DNA of 64,000 nt from an uncultured Clostridium sp. (GCA_900554175.1 USGK01000002.1:53196-117195); one strand, 5' to 3'. Shown: positions 45,729 through 54,707, numbered from the stretch's first letter. The notes: a model not told the origin generated them from the sequence alone. Numbers and translations: made by a program.

Positions 45729-45804
45729 CGCGGGGTGGAGCAGTTGGCAGCTCGTTGGGCTCATAACCCAAAGGTCGGAGGTTCGAGTCCTCCCCCCGCA
45801 ACCA
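45729..45804 (+). tRNA. Initiator tRNA-fMet (anticodon CAT)
   Basis: 76-base cloverleaf with encoded CCA. The anticodon CAT is at 45762-45764 in a loop closed by three G-C pairs (GGG with CCC), and the first base C faces A72 as a mismatch; both mark the bacterial initiator tRNA. The T-arm GGTTCGAGTCC and D-arm GGAGCAGTTGGCAGCTC are normal. It has its own promoter and terminator, as a single tRNA gene. Confidence 0.97.
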
Positions 45805-45809
45805 AATAA

Positions 45810-45848
45810 AACTCAGTAATTTTAATGGTTACTGAGTTTCTTTATTTT
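45810..45848 (+). terminator. Terminator of tRNA-fMet
   Basis: Ten-pair stem AACTCAGTAA with TTACTGAGTT and a 9-base loop, followed by a T-rich tract. From 45849 to 46051 I see no gene, only a weak AACTAAAAT/ATTTTAGTT inverted repeat at about 45908-45945. Confidence 0.85.
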
Positions 45849-46051
45849 TATGTAAAAGTAGTAATTTATCATCTCGCAATCCAGATATGAATTTTTCCAT
45901 CCAAAGAAACTAAAATCTTTAAATTTTTTAGTCAAAAATTTTAGTTGGTTTTATTTAACTATTTATTTTGTCCACTATCTCATAGTTTTACACTATTCTT
46001 AATGATAAAGATAAAATATTTATAAATATAAAATAAATTTTAGTATTTTTC

Positions 46052-46080
46052 TTGACATTATAATAGTATAATGATAATAT
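46052..46080 (+). promoter_or_regulatory. Promoter of the T-box/alaA unit
   Basis: TTGACA (46052-46057) and TAATAT (46075-46080), spacer 17 bases, directly before the T-box leader. Confidence 0.75.
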
Positions 46081-46086
46081 ATTGCC

Positions 46087-46370
46087 CAATAAATATAAAC
46101 AAAGGCAATGATGAGAAGGAGTATATATTTTTAATATTGTAGAGAGAAGATGGTTGGTGAAAATCTTTATAGAGGAAATATAGAAGCAGTCTTTTAGCTG
46201 TGAATTCGAAAAATTCAATGATTTAGTAGATTTCAACGGAATTCCACCGTTACAGGGAAACAGTATGATTGTACTGATAAAGAGCAGAATAATATATTCT
46301 GAAAATAGGTGGTACCACGGATATTTGTTTATATTCGCCCTAAGCAATAAAAGCTTAGGGCGAATTTTTT
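46087..46370 (+). promoter_or_regulatory. T-box riboswitch controlling alaA
   Basis: The leader has the T-box hallmarks in order: GATGAGAAGGAGTA near 46109, an AGAGAG and GGTTGGTGAAAA distal stem I at about 46140-46165, the specifier region (TTTTAGCTGTG, 46192-46202), and the conserved AGGTGGTACCACGG at 46307-46320. It ends in a 12-pair terminator (46334-46345 with 46353-46364) and T6. The bulge TGGT fits a tRNA with A73. An alanine GCT is within the specifier region, matching the downstream gene, but positional alignment to other T-boxes could instead place TGT there. Uncharged tRNA should allow read-through into alaA. Confidence 0.93.
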
Positions 46371-46389
46371 ATTTTAGGAGGTAAATATT

Positions 46390-47607
46390 ATGAAGAATTT
46401 TGAAAAGTCAAAAAAATTAAACAATGTTCATTATGAAATACGAGGAAACGTAATGGTAGAAGCTGATAATATGATAAAAAATAATATTAATGTATTAAAG
46501 CTTAATATAGGAAACCCTGCAACTTTCGGATTTAAAGCACCTGATAATCTTATTAATAAAATTTTTAAAAATATGGATAAAGCACAAGGGTACTCAGTAT
46601 CACAAGGAATATATGAAGCAAGAATTGAAATAAAGAAATATTGTAATAGCAAAAATATATCTAACATTGATATTAATGATATATATTTAGGAAATGGAGT
46701 TAGTGAATTAATACTGATGTCAATGCAAGGTTTATTAAACAAAGGTGATGAAATTTTAATACCTTCACCTGATTATCCATTATGGACAGCAGCAGCAACT
46801 CTTGCAGGTGGAAATGTGGTTCATTATAAATGCGAAGAATTATTAGACTGGAATCCTGACACAGATGATATAAAAAGAAAAATAACATCTAGAACAAAAG
46901 CTATAGTAATAATAAATCCAAATAATCCAACAGGAGCACTGTATTCAAGAGATGTATTGAATGAAATCGTAGATATTGCAAGAAAAAATAATCTATTAAT
47001 TTTTTCAGATGAAATTTATGATAGACTTGTAATGGATAAATTAGAACATATATCTATAGCATCATTAGCTCCAGATTTATGTGTAATAACATTTAATGGA
47101 TTATCTAAATCTCATATGATAGCTGGACTACGAATAGGATGGATGTGTATTAGTGGAGATAAATCACATGTAAAAAATTATATAGAAGGTATAAAATTAT
47201 TATCATCAATGAGATTATGTTCAAATGTTCCTGCACAATTTGCAGTTAAAGAAGCTTTACAAAACAAAGAATATACACAACAATATTTAAAGCCAGGAGG
47301 AAGGATATATGAGCAAAGAGAAGAAATATATACAGCGTTAAATAAAATTGATGGAATAAGTGTAATTAAGCCTAAAGCAGCTTTTTATATTTTTCCGAAA
47401 ATTGATACAAATAAATTTAATATAAAAGATGATGAAAAATTTGCACTAGATTTTTTAAAGGCTAAAAAAATTTTGTTTACTCACGGAACAGGATTTAATT
47501 GGACTAAGCCAGATCATTTTCGAATTGTATATTTACCTGAAAAGGAAGTGTTAAAAGAGGCAATGCAAGAATTATCAGATTTTTTAAGAGATTATAGACA
47601 AATTTAA
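46390..47607 (+). CDS. alaA: Glutamate-pyruvate aminotransferase AlaA-like
   Basis: 405 residues, exactly the length of E. coli AlaA, which it resembles throughout (NVHYEIRGNVM, LNIGNPATFGF, AQGYSVSQGIYEAR, GNGVSELI, PSPDYPLWTAA). The PLP lysine is in FNGLSKSHMIAGLRIGW at about 236, and IINPNNPTGA and SDEIYDR are the cofactor loops. It makes alanine from pyruvate with glutamate as amino donor. The ATG follows AGGAGG and lies 20 bases after the T-box terminator, so expression responds to an uncharged tRNA, most simply tRNA-Ala. Confidence 0.93.
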   Translation: MKNFEKSKKLNNVHYEIRGNVMVEADNMIKNNINVLKLNIGNPATFGFKAPDNLINKIFKNMDKAQGYSVSQGIYEARIEIKKYCNSKNISNIDINDIYLGNGVSELILMSMQGLLNKGDEILIPSPDYPLWTAAATLAGGNVVHYKCEELLDWNPDTDDIKRKITSRTKAIVIINPNNPTGALYSRDVLNEIVDIARKNNLLIFSDEIYDRLVMDKLEHISIASLAPDLCVITFNGLSKSHMIAGLRIGWMCISGDKSHVKNYIEGIKLLSSMRLCSNVPAQFAVKEALQNKEYTQQYLKPGGRIYEQREEIYTALNKIDGISVIKPKAAFYIFPKIDTNKFNIKDDEKFALDFLKAKKILFTHGTGFNWTKPDHFRIVYLPEKEVLKEAMQELSDFLRDYRQI

Positions 47608-47613
47608 AACATT

Positions 47614-47650
47614 CAATAGAAGGAAATTTAACACAAAAATCCTTCTATTG
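47614..47650 (+). repeat. Hairpin just after alaA
   Basis: 11-bp perfect inverted repeat (CAATAGAAGGA with its complement, 15-base loop) without a T-run. It probably protects or slows the alaA transcript; the true terminator appears to be at 47771. Confidence 0.5.
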
Positions 47651-47770
47651 GAGTAAAATCCTTTTCATTCAAATTTAAAAAAATTAATTAATAATATAAT
47701 AATACATCAAAATTTAGATTAATATATTAGTGAGAAAAAAGGAAAAAATTGAAAAAACAAAAAATAATAG

Positions 47771-47806
47771 AAATACTGAAAACATTTAGTTTCCAGTATT
47801 TTTTTG
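47771..47806 (+). terminator. Terminator between convergent alaA and the SDR gene
   Basis: Stem AATACTG plus AAAC with GTTT plus CAGTATT (one mismatch, 5-base loop), then T7. The A-rich left flank makes it able to work on both strands. Confidence 0.8.
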
Positions 47807-47823
47807 TTTTATAACTATATATT

Positions 47824-48603
47824 TTAATATTGTATTTTTCTTTTTTGCATAAAATAATTAATAAAAGACGTTATTTGATCAGGTAATATCTTACACAAAA
47901 TCCTATATATCCATATTCCAAAACTTGGAAATATTAAAGTTCTATTTTTTAGTAATTTTTTAACTGCATATTCTGCTACAAATTGACTACTTTGTCCTGG
48001 CAAATTAAATTTTACATCTGCAATTTTATTAAAATTTGTATTTACCGGTCCTGGACATAAAGCAGATATTTTTACTTTAGAATTTCTCATAAAAAGTTCC
48101 ATTCTAATACTTTCAGTTAATCTTACTATATAAGATTTTGTTGAATAATATGTTGCCATCATTGGTCCAGCCATAAAACCCGCAATTGATGCAACATTTA
48201 ATATATGACCTTTATTTTCTTTAACCATATCTTTTAAAAATAATTTTGTTAAAATATGAACAGCTGTAATATTTGTATTTATCATAGAAATTTCTTTTTC
48301 TAAATCCGTATCGACAAAATACCCACAAGTTCCAAATCCTGCATTATTTACTAATATATCTATAGCTCCATATTTTTTTGAAACCTCATTATATAAATCT
48401 ATACAATTATCCTTATTAGATAAATCTTTTAAAATAATTTCAACATCTATTTTATATTCTTCTTTTAAATCCTTCTTTAGAGCTTGTAATTTATCATTGT
48501 CTCTTGCAACGATAATTAAATTGTAATTTCTTTTTGCAAGAGACCTTGATATATCTCTTCCTATTCCGGAAGATGCTCCAGTAACTAAAGCTATTTTATT
48601 CAT
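47824..48603 (-). CDS. Short-chain dehydrogenase/reductase
   Basis: 259 residues. The Rossmann motif VTGASSGIGRDIS at 7-19 is of the TGxxxGIG type and indicates NAD(P)H binding. NNAG is at about 86-89, the catalytic Ser lies in NVASIAGF at about 138-145 and Tyr/Lys in YYSTK at about 154-158, and CPGPVNT follows. The C-terminal tail (FGIWIYRILCKILPDQ) is amphipathic and could touch a membrane, as in SDRs acting on lipids or ketones. Substrate is unknown. Its start overlaps the kinase gene by 8 bases, and it ends the adhE operon. Confidence 0.85.
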   Translation of the reverse strand: MNKIALVTGASSGIGRDISRSLAKRNYNLIIVARDNDKLQALKKDLKEEYKIDVEIILKDLSNKDNCIDLYNEVSKKYGAIDILVNNAGFGTCGYFVDTDLEKEISMINTNITAVHILTKLFLKDMVKENKGHILNVASIAGFMAGPMMATYYSTKSYIVRLTESIRMELFMRNSKVKISALCPGPVNTNFNKIADVKFNLPGQSSQFVAEYAVKKLLKNRTLIFPSFGIWIYRILCKILPDQITSFINYFMQKRKIQY

Positions 48604-49357
48604 AATCCACTACATCAATCCACTTATTTAAAAATTCTTGTTCAGATTCAATTGCCTTTGCTTTTTGAGCTGCTGCAATTATAGAAACCCATCTTTGAAC
48701 ATTTGTGACTTCTATATTTGACTTTTTGCAAAATAAATCTAAATATTTATTTGCCAATTCTTCTTTTCCTTCCATTGTGAAAATCAAAAATGTTTTTGCT
48801 GCATCTGCCGATGCATTACCTATTGTCGCGTGAGCCCAATCTATTATAGCAAAAGTTCCATCTTCTTTAATTATAATATTACTTGGATTGTAATCTCCAT
48901 GGCATAATTTTGTATGACTTTTCATTCCATCCAATCTTTGTAATAATTCGTACTTTATATTATCTGATATGTCTGTTAAACTATTAATTTTTCTTCTATA
49001 CTTATCTTTTAATCTGTTTAACAAAGGAACTGTTCTAGAATGAATCTCTATTTGAATATCTACAAATTTATTTAAATATTCATCTTCTTTTTCTGGATTT
49101 TGTTCCATAAGTTTGCTAAGTGGCGTTCCCTCAATAAATTCAGAAACAAGAGCCCATCTGTTATCTATTTTGCTTATTTCTATAAGCTTTGGTATATTAA
49201 GATCTGTTCCTTCTTCAACTCTTGCTTGATTTAAAGCTTCATTTAAAATATCTGCTTTTGAATAATCTTCTATAAAAAGTTTTATTGTTTTGTCATTATC
49301 TCTATATACAGTCTTTGTTTTTCTTTGGACTATTACATTATTCACATTTAAATCCAT
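48596..49357 (-). CDS. Aminoglycoside phosphotransferase-family small-molecule kinase
   Basis: 253 residues of the APH/choline-kinase fold. LVSEFIEGTPLSKLM at about 70-84 forms the hinge, LCHGDYNPSNIII at about 153-165 the catalytic HGDxxxxN loop, and IIDWAHA at about 171-177 replaces DFG with DWA. The ATG overlaps the adhE stop (TAATG) and its own end overlaps the SDR start by 8 bases, so the three are translated together. A sugar, choline/ethanolamine-like or antibiotic substrate is possible; the company of adhE suggests metabolism rather than resistance. Confidence 0.8.
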   Translation of the reverse strand: MDLNVNNVIVQRKTKTVYRDNDKTIKLFIEDYSKADILNEALNQARVEEGTDLNIPKLIEISKIDNRWALVSEFIEGTPLSKLMEQNPEKEDEYLNKFVDIQIEIHSRTVPLLNRLKDKYRRKINSLTDISDNIKYELLQRLDGMKSHTKLCHGDYNPSNIIIKEDGTFAIIDWAHATIGNASADAAKTFLIFTMEGKEELANKYLDLFCKKSNIEVTNVQRWVSIIAAAQKAKAIESEQEFLNKWIDVVDYE

Positions 49358-51966
49358 TATTCATTACCTCCATAATATGCTTTTAAATAAATTTCTTTTA
49401 ATTCACTTATAAGTGGCAATCTAGGATTTGTTCCTGTACATTGGTCATCAAATGCATCTTCTGACATTTTGTCAAGTGTTTCAAGGAATTTATCCTCTTC
49501 AACTCCATATTCTCTTATTGTCTTTTTTATTCCTATTTTATCTTTTAATTTATCAATCTCAGAAATTAGATTTTCTAAACTTTCCTCGTCAGTATTTCCC
49601 CCAAATCCTAAAGCTTCTGCAACTTCTGCATATCTTCTTAATGTTTTTGGATGGTCATATTGTGGAAATGTTCCCATTTTTGTTGGCACTTCAGCCGCAT
49701 TAAATCTTAAAACCTCATCAATTACTAATGCATTTGCTACACCATGTGGTATGTGATGATATGCACCTAATTTATGTGCTAAAGAATGAGAAACTCCAAG
49801 GAATGCATTTGCAAATGCCATACCTGCCATTGTTGCAGCATTAGCCATTTTTTCTCTTGCCTCTGGATCATTTGCACCATTTTCATAGGCTCTTGGCAAG
49901 TATTTAAAAATATTCTTCAAAGATTCAATTGCCAAACCATCTGTATATTCAGTTGCCATCATTGATGCATAAGCTTCTAATGAGTGAGTTACTGCATCAA
50001 TTCCAGATGCTGATGTCAATCCTTTTGGAGCATTCATCATCATATTGCAGTCTACAATTGCCATTTTAGGCATTAATTCATAATCTGCTAAAGGATATTT
50101 TATACCAGTTTTTTCGTCTGTTATAACTGCAAATGGTGTAACTTCTGATCCTGTTCCTGCTGATGTTGGAATAGCTATAAAATATGCTTTCTCACCCATT
50201 TTAGGGAATGTATATACTCTTTTTCTAATATCCATAAATCTCATAGCCATATCTGCAAATTCAACTTCAGGATGTTCATACATTACCCACATAATTTTTG
50301 CAGCATCCATTGCAGATCCTCCACCAACTGCTATAATACAATCTGGTTTAAATGCTCTTACTTGCTCCGCACCTTTTATTGCACAACCAAGTGTTGGATC
50401 TGGTTCAACATCTGAAAATGTTGTGTGAGCGATTTCAAGTTCATCTAATTTATCTGTTATAGGTTTTGTATAACCATTTTCAAATAAAAATTTATCAGTT
50501 ACTATGAACACTTTCTTTTTATCCATTACATATTTTAATTCTTCTAAGGCTACTGGAAGACAACCTCTTTTTACATATACCTTTTCAGGTGCTCTAAACC
50601 AAAGCATATTTTCTCTCCTTTCAGCTACATTTTTTATATTTAATAAATGTTTTATTCCCACGTTTTCAGAAATTGAGTTTCCTCCCCAAGAACCACAACC
50701 AAGTGTTAATGATGGTGTTAATTTAAAATTATATAAATCACCAATTCCACCTTGTGAAGATGGTGTATTAATTAAAACTCTACATGTTTTCATGCTTGAA
50801 TAAAATTTTTCTACTTTTTCTGTTTCTGTAACTGTATTTACATATAATGATGATGTATGTCCAAGGCCTCCATCTTCTATTAATTTTGATGCTTTGCTTA
50901 TAGCATCTTCAAAATCGTTTGCTTTATACATAGCTAAAACTGGAGATAATTTTTCATGAGCAAATTCTTCAGATAAATCTACTGATTCTACTTCTCCTAT
51001 TAATATTTTTGTCTCTTTTGGAACCTGTATTTCTGCAAGTTCAGCAATTGTATGAGCCTTTTGTCCTACTATTTTTGCATTTAAAGCTCCATTAATAATT
51101 ATTGTTTTTCTTACTTTCTCTGTTTCTTCAGGATTTAAGAAATAACATCCTCTCTTTTCAAATTCTTTTTTAACTTCTTCATATATATTTTCCAAAACAA
51201 TAACTGATTGCTCTGATGCACAAATCATTCCATTGTCAAATGTTTTTGAATGTATAATTGAATTTACTGCTAGAACTATATCTGCAGATTCATCAATTAC
51301 TGCTGGTGTATTTCCAGCACCAACACCTAATGCTGGTTTTCCACTTGAATATGCAGATTTGACCATTCCTGGTCCTCCTGTTGCTAAAATTGTATCTGCT
51401 GATTGCATTAATGTAGTTGTAAGTTCTAGTGATGGAACATCAACCCATCCAATTATTCCTTCTGGTGCTCCCGCTTTAACTGCGGCTTCTAATACTACTT
51501 TTGCAGCTTCAATTGTACTTTTTTTAGCTCTTGGATGTGGACTTATTATAATACCATTTCTTGTTTTTAAACTAATCAATGTTTTAAATATTGCAGTTGA
51601 TGTTGGGTTTGTTGTTGGAATTACTGCTGCTATTACCCCAATTGGTTCTGCTATCTTTTTTATTCCATAAGATTTATCTTCTTCTATTACTCCACATGTC
51701 TTTTCATTTTTATATTTATTATATATATATTCAGAAGCAAAATGATTTTTTATTACTTTGTCTTCTATTACTCCCATTCCTGTTTCTTCCACAGCCATTT
51801 TTGCAAGTGGTATTCTAGCTTGATTTGCTGCAATTGATGCTGCTAAAAAGATTTTATCAACCTCTTCTTGTGTATATTTTGCAAATTTGGCTTGTGCTTT
51901 TTTTACTCTTTCAATCGTTTTTTGTAATGTTTCTATATTATCAACGATTTCATAATTTTCGCTCAT
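49357..51966 (-). CDS. adhE: Bifunctional acetaldehyde-CoA/alcohol dehydrogenase
   Basis: 869 residues, the normal length; ATG preceded by AAAGGAG. The N-terminal aldehyde dehydrogenase (about 1-440) has the catalytic Cys in DNGMICASEQS at about 248. The C-terminal iron alcohol dehydrogenase (about 455-865) has GGGSAMDAAK and the metal ligands around GVSHSLAHKLGAYHHIPHG. It reduces acetyl-CoA to ethanol using two NADH and forms spirosomes. It leads a three-gene coupled operon. The leader carries a 15-bp inverted repeat, and no clear Rex box was seen. Confidence 0.97.
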   Translation of the reverse strand: MSENYEIVDNIETLQKTIERVKKAQAKFAKYTQEEVDKIFLAASIAANQARIPLAKMAVEETGMGVIEDKVIKNHFASEYIYNKYKNEKTCGVIEEDKSYGIKKIAEPIGVIAAVIPTTNPTSTAIFKTLISLKTRNGIIISPHPRAKKSTIEAAKVVLEAAVKAGAPEGIIGWVDVPSLELTTTLMQSADTILATGGPGMVKSAYSSGKPALGVGAGNTPAVIDESADIVLAVNSIIHSKTFDNGMICASEQSVIVLENIYEEVKKEFEKRGCYFLNPEETEKVRKTIIINGALNAKIVGQKAHTIAELAEIQVPKETKILIGEVESVDLSEEFAHEKLSPVLAMYKANDFEDAISKASKLIEDGGLGHTSSLYVNTVTETEKVEKFYSSMKTCRVLINTPSSQGGIGDLYNFKLTPSLTLGCGSWGGNSISENVGIKHLLNIKNVAERRENMLWFRAPEKVYVKRGCLPVALEELKYVMDKKKVFIVTDKFLFENGYTKPITDKLDELEIAHTTFSDVEPDPTLGCAIKGAEQVRAFKPDCIIAVGGGSAMDAAKIMWVMYEHPEVEFADMAMRFMDIRKRVYTFPKMGEKAYFIAIPTSAGTGSEVTPFAVITDEKTGIKYPLADYELMPKMAIVDCNMMMNAPKGLTSASGIDAVTHSLEAYASMMATEYTDGLAIESLKNIFKYLPRAYENGANDPEAREKMANAATMAGMAFANAFLGVSHSLAHKLGAYHHIPHGVANALVIDEVLRFNAAEVPTKMGTFPQYDHPKTLRRYAEVAEALGFGGNTDEESLENLISEIDKLKDKIGIKKTIREYGVEEDKFLETLDKMSEDAFDDQCTGTNPRLPLISELKEIYLKAYYGGNE

Positions 51967-51989
51967 ATTTATTCTCCTTTCAAAGATTT

Positions 51990-52030
51990 AATAATTAATA
52001 ATATTGTTGGTATTTATATTATTAATTATT
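51990..52030 (-). promoter_or_regulatory. 15-bp inverted repeat in the adhE leader
   Basis: Arms 51990-52004 (AATAATTAATAATAT) and 52016-52030 are perfect complements with an 11-base loop. They lie between the promoter and the RBS, so the element would be transcribed. It could be an operator or an RNA hairpin that affects adhE expression. It does not match the Rex consensus. Confidence 0.6.
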
Positions 52031-52077
52031 CTATTAATAGCAAATATTTTATATCACTACTATTATTTATGTTTTTG

Positions 52078-52106
52078 ATTCTATCATTTTTATTTTAAAT
52101 AATCAA
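52078..52106 (-). promoter_or_regulatory. SigA promoter of the adhE operon
   Basis: Minus-strand TTGATT (52101-52106) and TAGAAT (52078-52083), spacer 17 bases, about 110 bases before adhE. Confidence 0.65.
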
Positions 52107-52121
52107 TATATTTTCACAAAT

Positions 52122-52194
52122 AAAAAAGGATTATGCATTAACCCATATTTATTAAACTTTTTGGTTTAATAAATTAGAGTTTATACATAATCCT
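52122..52194 (-). terminator. Long hairpin terminator after the coiled-coil gene
   Basis: Minus-strand outer stem AGGATTATG with CATAATCCT and inner stem GTTTAATAAA-type arms around a short loop, ending in T6. It follows the 52217 stop by about 22 bases. Confidence 0.75.
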
Positions 52195-52216
52195 CTATAT
52201 TTTTTATGTAATTTTT

Positions 52217-53725
52217 TTATTTTTCTAGTTCTTTTTTTACTTTTTCTTCTGAAGACATTCTCTCTACAAATCCATTCATTATTTCAGCATCTGCTATATT
52301 TTCTTTTCCTTCTAATATTGCTCTAGCAGCTTTTTCACTATACAATTCTCTAACGAATTGATTTCTTCCAACAGCAGCTAATTCTTCTGCTTCTTTTTTC
52401 TCTTTAGCACTTTCTACTTCAGCCTTTTTATTACTAATTATTTGCTTTTTAGCGTATTCTCTTGCCTTTTCTTCTATATCTTTAGAAATTCTATTATCTA
52501 AAATCTTTCCTCCAAAATGAGATCTTAACCATGCAAGTGGATGTCTTTTTCCATCTCTTGCTTTATCTCCTAATAAATAGTTCCTTCTCCATTCAATTTT
52601 TTGTTTTCTTGAAGCCTCGCCATTTGGTATAATAGCACTTTCTATAGACTTTTTGTATTCATCACTTTCTTCTATTTCTTCATCAGTTGGTTCATATGAA
52701 AATTCTTCTGATGAACTATTAATATCAGTATAGTGTTCTTCTCCTAATGGTCTATCTTCCCTCATTTGGGCAATATTTGCTTTAAGTCTTGAATTTTCTC
52801 TATTTAAAGCTATCATTTCTTGATTCTTTTTAGCAAATGCTAAATCTAAAGTTTTAGCAATATCTTTAGGATCAACTTTACTTAAATCCCCTATTGCATC
52901 TTTTACATCACTATCTTGTGATTTCAATAATGTAACTATTTTGTTTTTAGCAGTTGTATTCTTTGCGTTATATTTTGCCTTTTGGTTATTTATATCTGTA
53001 TCAAATGTTGTTTCATCATAATCTATTTTGAATTTTTTTGCTTCATCAATTCTTTGCTTTTTTAATCTAGCGATCTGATCTTCTCCAACTTTTTTATCAG
53101 CTGGATCTTTTTCTTTTGAAACTTGATTTTCCAAATCTGCAATTTTTTTATTTAAGTTATCAATTTCCTTCTTAAGTTTATCTAATTTTTCAATTTCAGA
53201 AATATTTTTTTCAATTTCATTTAATGTATTTGTAACATCATTACTATTTTTGAATGATTTAATTTTTCTAGATAAATGATTCTTTTTATTGACCTCTATC
53301 TCATTATTTCTTATCTTTTTATTAGCATAATCTTCTAATTCTTCTGAATTAAACCTTTCTTCTAATTTTTTTATTGCATCTTGTTTTTTGAACAATTCAT
53401 CATATTTTCCATTTAATGTTTTTGAAAGTTCTATTTTTCTTTTTGTTGATTTAAGTATGTCATAATCTTTTTCTTTACTTATATCTGTATTATCTGATGC
53501 AAATGTTTTTCCCTTATCAGCTGCACCCTTTATAGCAGTTGTAAATGTTTCTAATTGTTCTTTTCCAAAATTCTTCTCAGTTTTCATATCTCCATCAACT
53601 GAATTAATCTTATCTTCTATTTTGTTTTTTTCATCCTCTGTCATAATTTTATCTTTTTCCCATTTTATGCTTTCTAATGCTTTTGATATTCCTGCTAACT
53701 TTTCATTAATTTCTTCTAAAGTCAT
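52217..53725 (-). CDS. Large cytoplasmic coiled-coil protein of unknown function
   Basis: 502 residues, no Cys, no signal peptide or membrane span; ATG preceded by AGGGAGG. Heptad-like Leu/Ile/Lys/Glu segments occur at about 85-125, 160-205 and 300-325. A central region has NKKIADLENQVSKEKDPADK, then an acidic Ser/Glu stretch (NSSSEEFSYEPTDEEIEESDEY, about 340-360) and a conserved-looking basic patch with Trp (WRRNYLLGDKARDGK, HPLAWLRSHFGG, about 385-415). A long Ala/Lys/Glu helix ends it. Its composition (more Ala, Asp, Lys) differs from neighbours. A scaffold or phage-like structural protein is possible; I do not recognise a family. Confidence 0.6.
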   Translation of the reverse strand: MTLEEINEKLAGISKALESIKWEKDKIMTEDEKNKIEDKINSVDGDMKTEKNFGKEQLETFTTAIKGAADKGKTFASDNTDISKEKDYDILKSTKRKIELSKTLNGKYDELFKKQDAIKKLEERFNSEELEDYANKKIRNNEIEVNKKNHLSRKIKSFKNSNDVTNTLNEIEKNISEIEKLDKLKKEIDNLNKKIADLENQVSKEKDPADKKVGEDQIARLKKQRIDEAKKFKIDYDETTFDTDINNQKAKYNAKNTTAKNKIVTLLKSQDSDVKDAIGDLSKVDPKDIAKTLDLAFAKKNQEMIALNRENSRLKANIAQMREDRPLGEEHYTDINSSSEEFSYEPTDEEIEESDEYKKSIESAIIPNGEASRKQKIEWRRNYLLGDKARDGKRHPLAWLRSHFGGKILDNRISKDIEEKAREYAKKQIISNKKAEVESAKEKKEAEELAAVGRNQFVRELYSEKAARAILEGKENIADAEIMNGFVERMSSEEKVKKELEK

Positions 53726-53747
53726 TTTTAAATCCTCCCTTTATTTA

Positions 53748-53897
53748 TTAATCATCTAATCTTTCTAATTTAGTTATTATTTCATCTGATAATTTAACAT
53801 ACTCTTCTAATTCCTCTTTTGTTGCATTTTCTAAAACTTCATCAGTTAATTCTGAATTAATTTTCTTTAGCATTTCAATTATTTCTTCCTTATTCAT
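53748..53897 (-). CDS. 49-residue acidic helical protein
   Basis: A short reading frame with GAAAGGAG and a 5-base spacer before its ATG. The product (starting MNKEEIIEMLKKINSE and ending KLERLDD) is acidic and almost wholly helical. It lies 22 bases upstream of the coiled-coil gene, on the same strand, so the two look like an operon. It may be a small partner or regulator; no family is recognised. The strong RBS and clean frame support it. Confidence 0.6.
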   Translation of the reverse strand: MNKEEIIEMLKKINSELTDEVLENATKEELEEYVKLSDEIITKLERLDD

Positions 53898-54148
53898 GTG
53901 TATCTCCTTTCATTTTTACAAAATCTCTATTTAATAGATTACCACAATTTTCTTCTTTTTGCAATAGTTTTATGTAAATTTATTGCTATAAAAAATTTTT
54001 TACATTTTTCTTTTTTTATTTTCAAAAAAATGCCTACTTAACAATCATTAAACATTTTTCTACAAATTTCATATAATAAATTAAGGTATAATTAAAACTT
54101 TATTTTTTAGCTGTATGCCTTTATTTAAATGAAGAAAGGACTAAATTG

Positions 54149-54700
54149 ATGTTTATAAATTCACTAATTCTTGCAATATCAAGCAGTATTGATTCACTCG
54201 GAATTGGAATGACTTACGGACTAAAAAACACCAAACTTTCTTTGAAAAGTAAAGTTATTTTATTTATAATTTCAATTACAGTAACAACTTTTTCAGTATT
54301 ACTTGGTACATCACTACGAAACTTTTTACCAGCTTTTGTTGCAAAATTTATAGGTTCATCTATATTAATAATTTTGGGAATTATTATAATAATTCAGGGA
54401 ATTAAAAACAAAGAAGACTTTGACTTTAACAAATCCAATACAATTGAGCCTTCTGAAGCATTTGCTTTAGGAATTGCTCTTTCACTAGATAGTTTATGTA
54501 TAGGTATAGGAGGAAGTATTTTTGGTCTTAATATATCAATTTTTCCTATATTTGTTGCAATCTTGCAATTGCTTTTTATAGATTTTGGGATTTTTATGGG
54601 AAAAAAAATAATACATCTTACAAAAATTCCTAATAGTATATGGTCAATACTATCTGGAATCTTACTTATTTTAATCGGAACTATAAAATTTAAATTTTAA
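54149..54700 (+). CDS. ytaF: YtaF-like sporulation membrane protein (MntP superfamily)
   Basis: 183 residues; the ATG at 54149 fits AAAGGA with an 8-base spacer better than the TTG just before it. Six membrane spans fall into two similar halves, each opening with an Asp-containing motif (SSIDSLGIGMTYG at about 12-24 and LSLDSLCIGIGGS near 112-124), the pattern of the YtaF/MntP cation-efflux superfamily. YtaF-type proteins are found in spore formers; the transported ion is unproven. A CATATAAT box at about 54072 could be a SigE -10. It is monocistronic, with a shared terminator. Confidence 0.82.
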   Translation: MFINSLILAISSSIDSLGIGMTYGLKNTKLSLKSKVILFIISITVTTFSVLLGTSLRNFLPAFVAKFIGSSILIILGIIIIIQGIKNKEDFDFNKSNTIEPSEAFALGIALSLDSLCIGIGGSIFGLNISIFPIFVAILQLLFIDFGIFMGKKIIHLTKIPNSIWSILSGILLILIGTIKFKF

Positions 54701-54707
54701 AAAAAGA

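Noticed and set aside
45988..46347. 119-codon minus-strand ORF upstream of alaA
   Set aside because: It lies antisense over the T-box and its promoter, has no RBS and has a composition typical of a reversed AT-rich leader.
51990..52030. Rex redox-regulator site before adhE
   Set aside because: The palindrome lacks the TTGTTAA/TTAACAA half-sites and lies in the transcribed leader.
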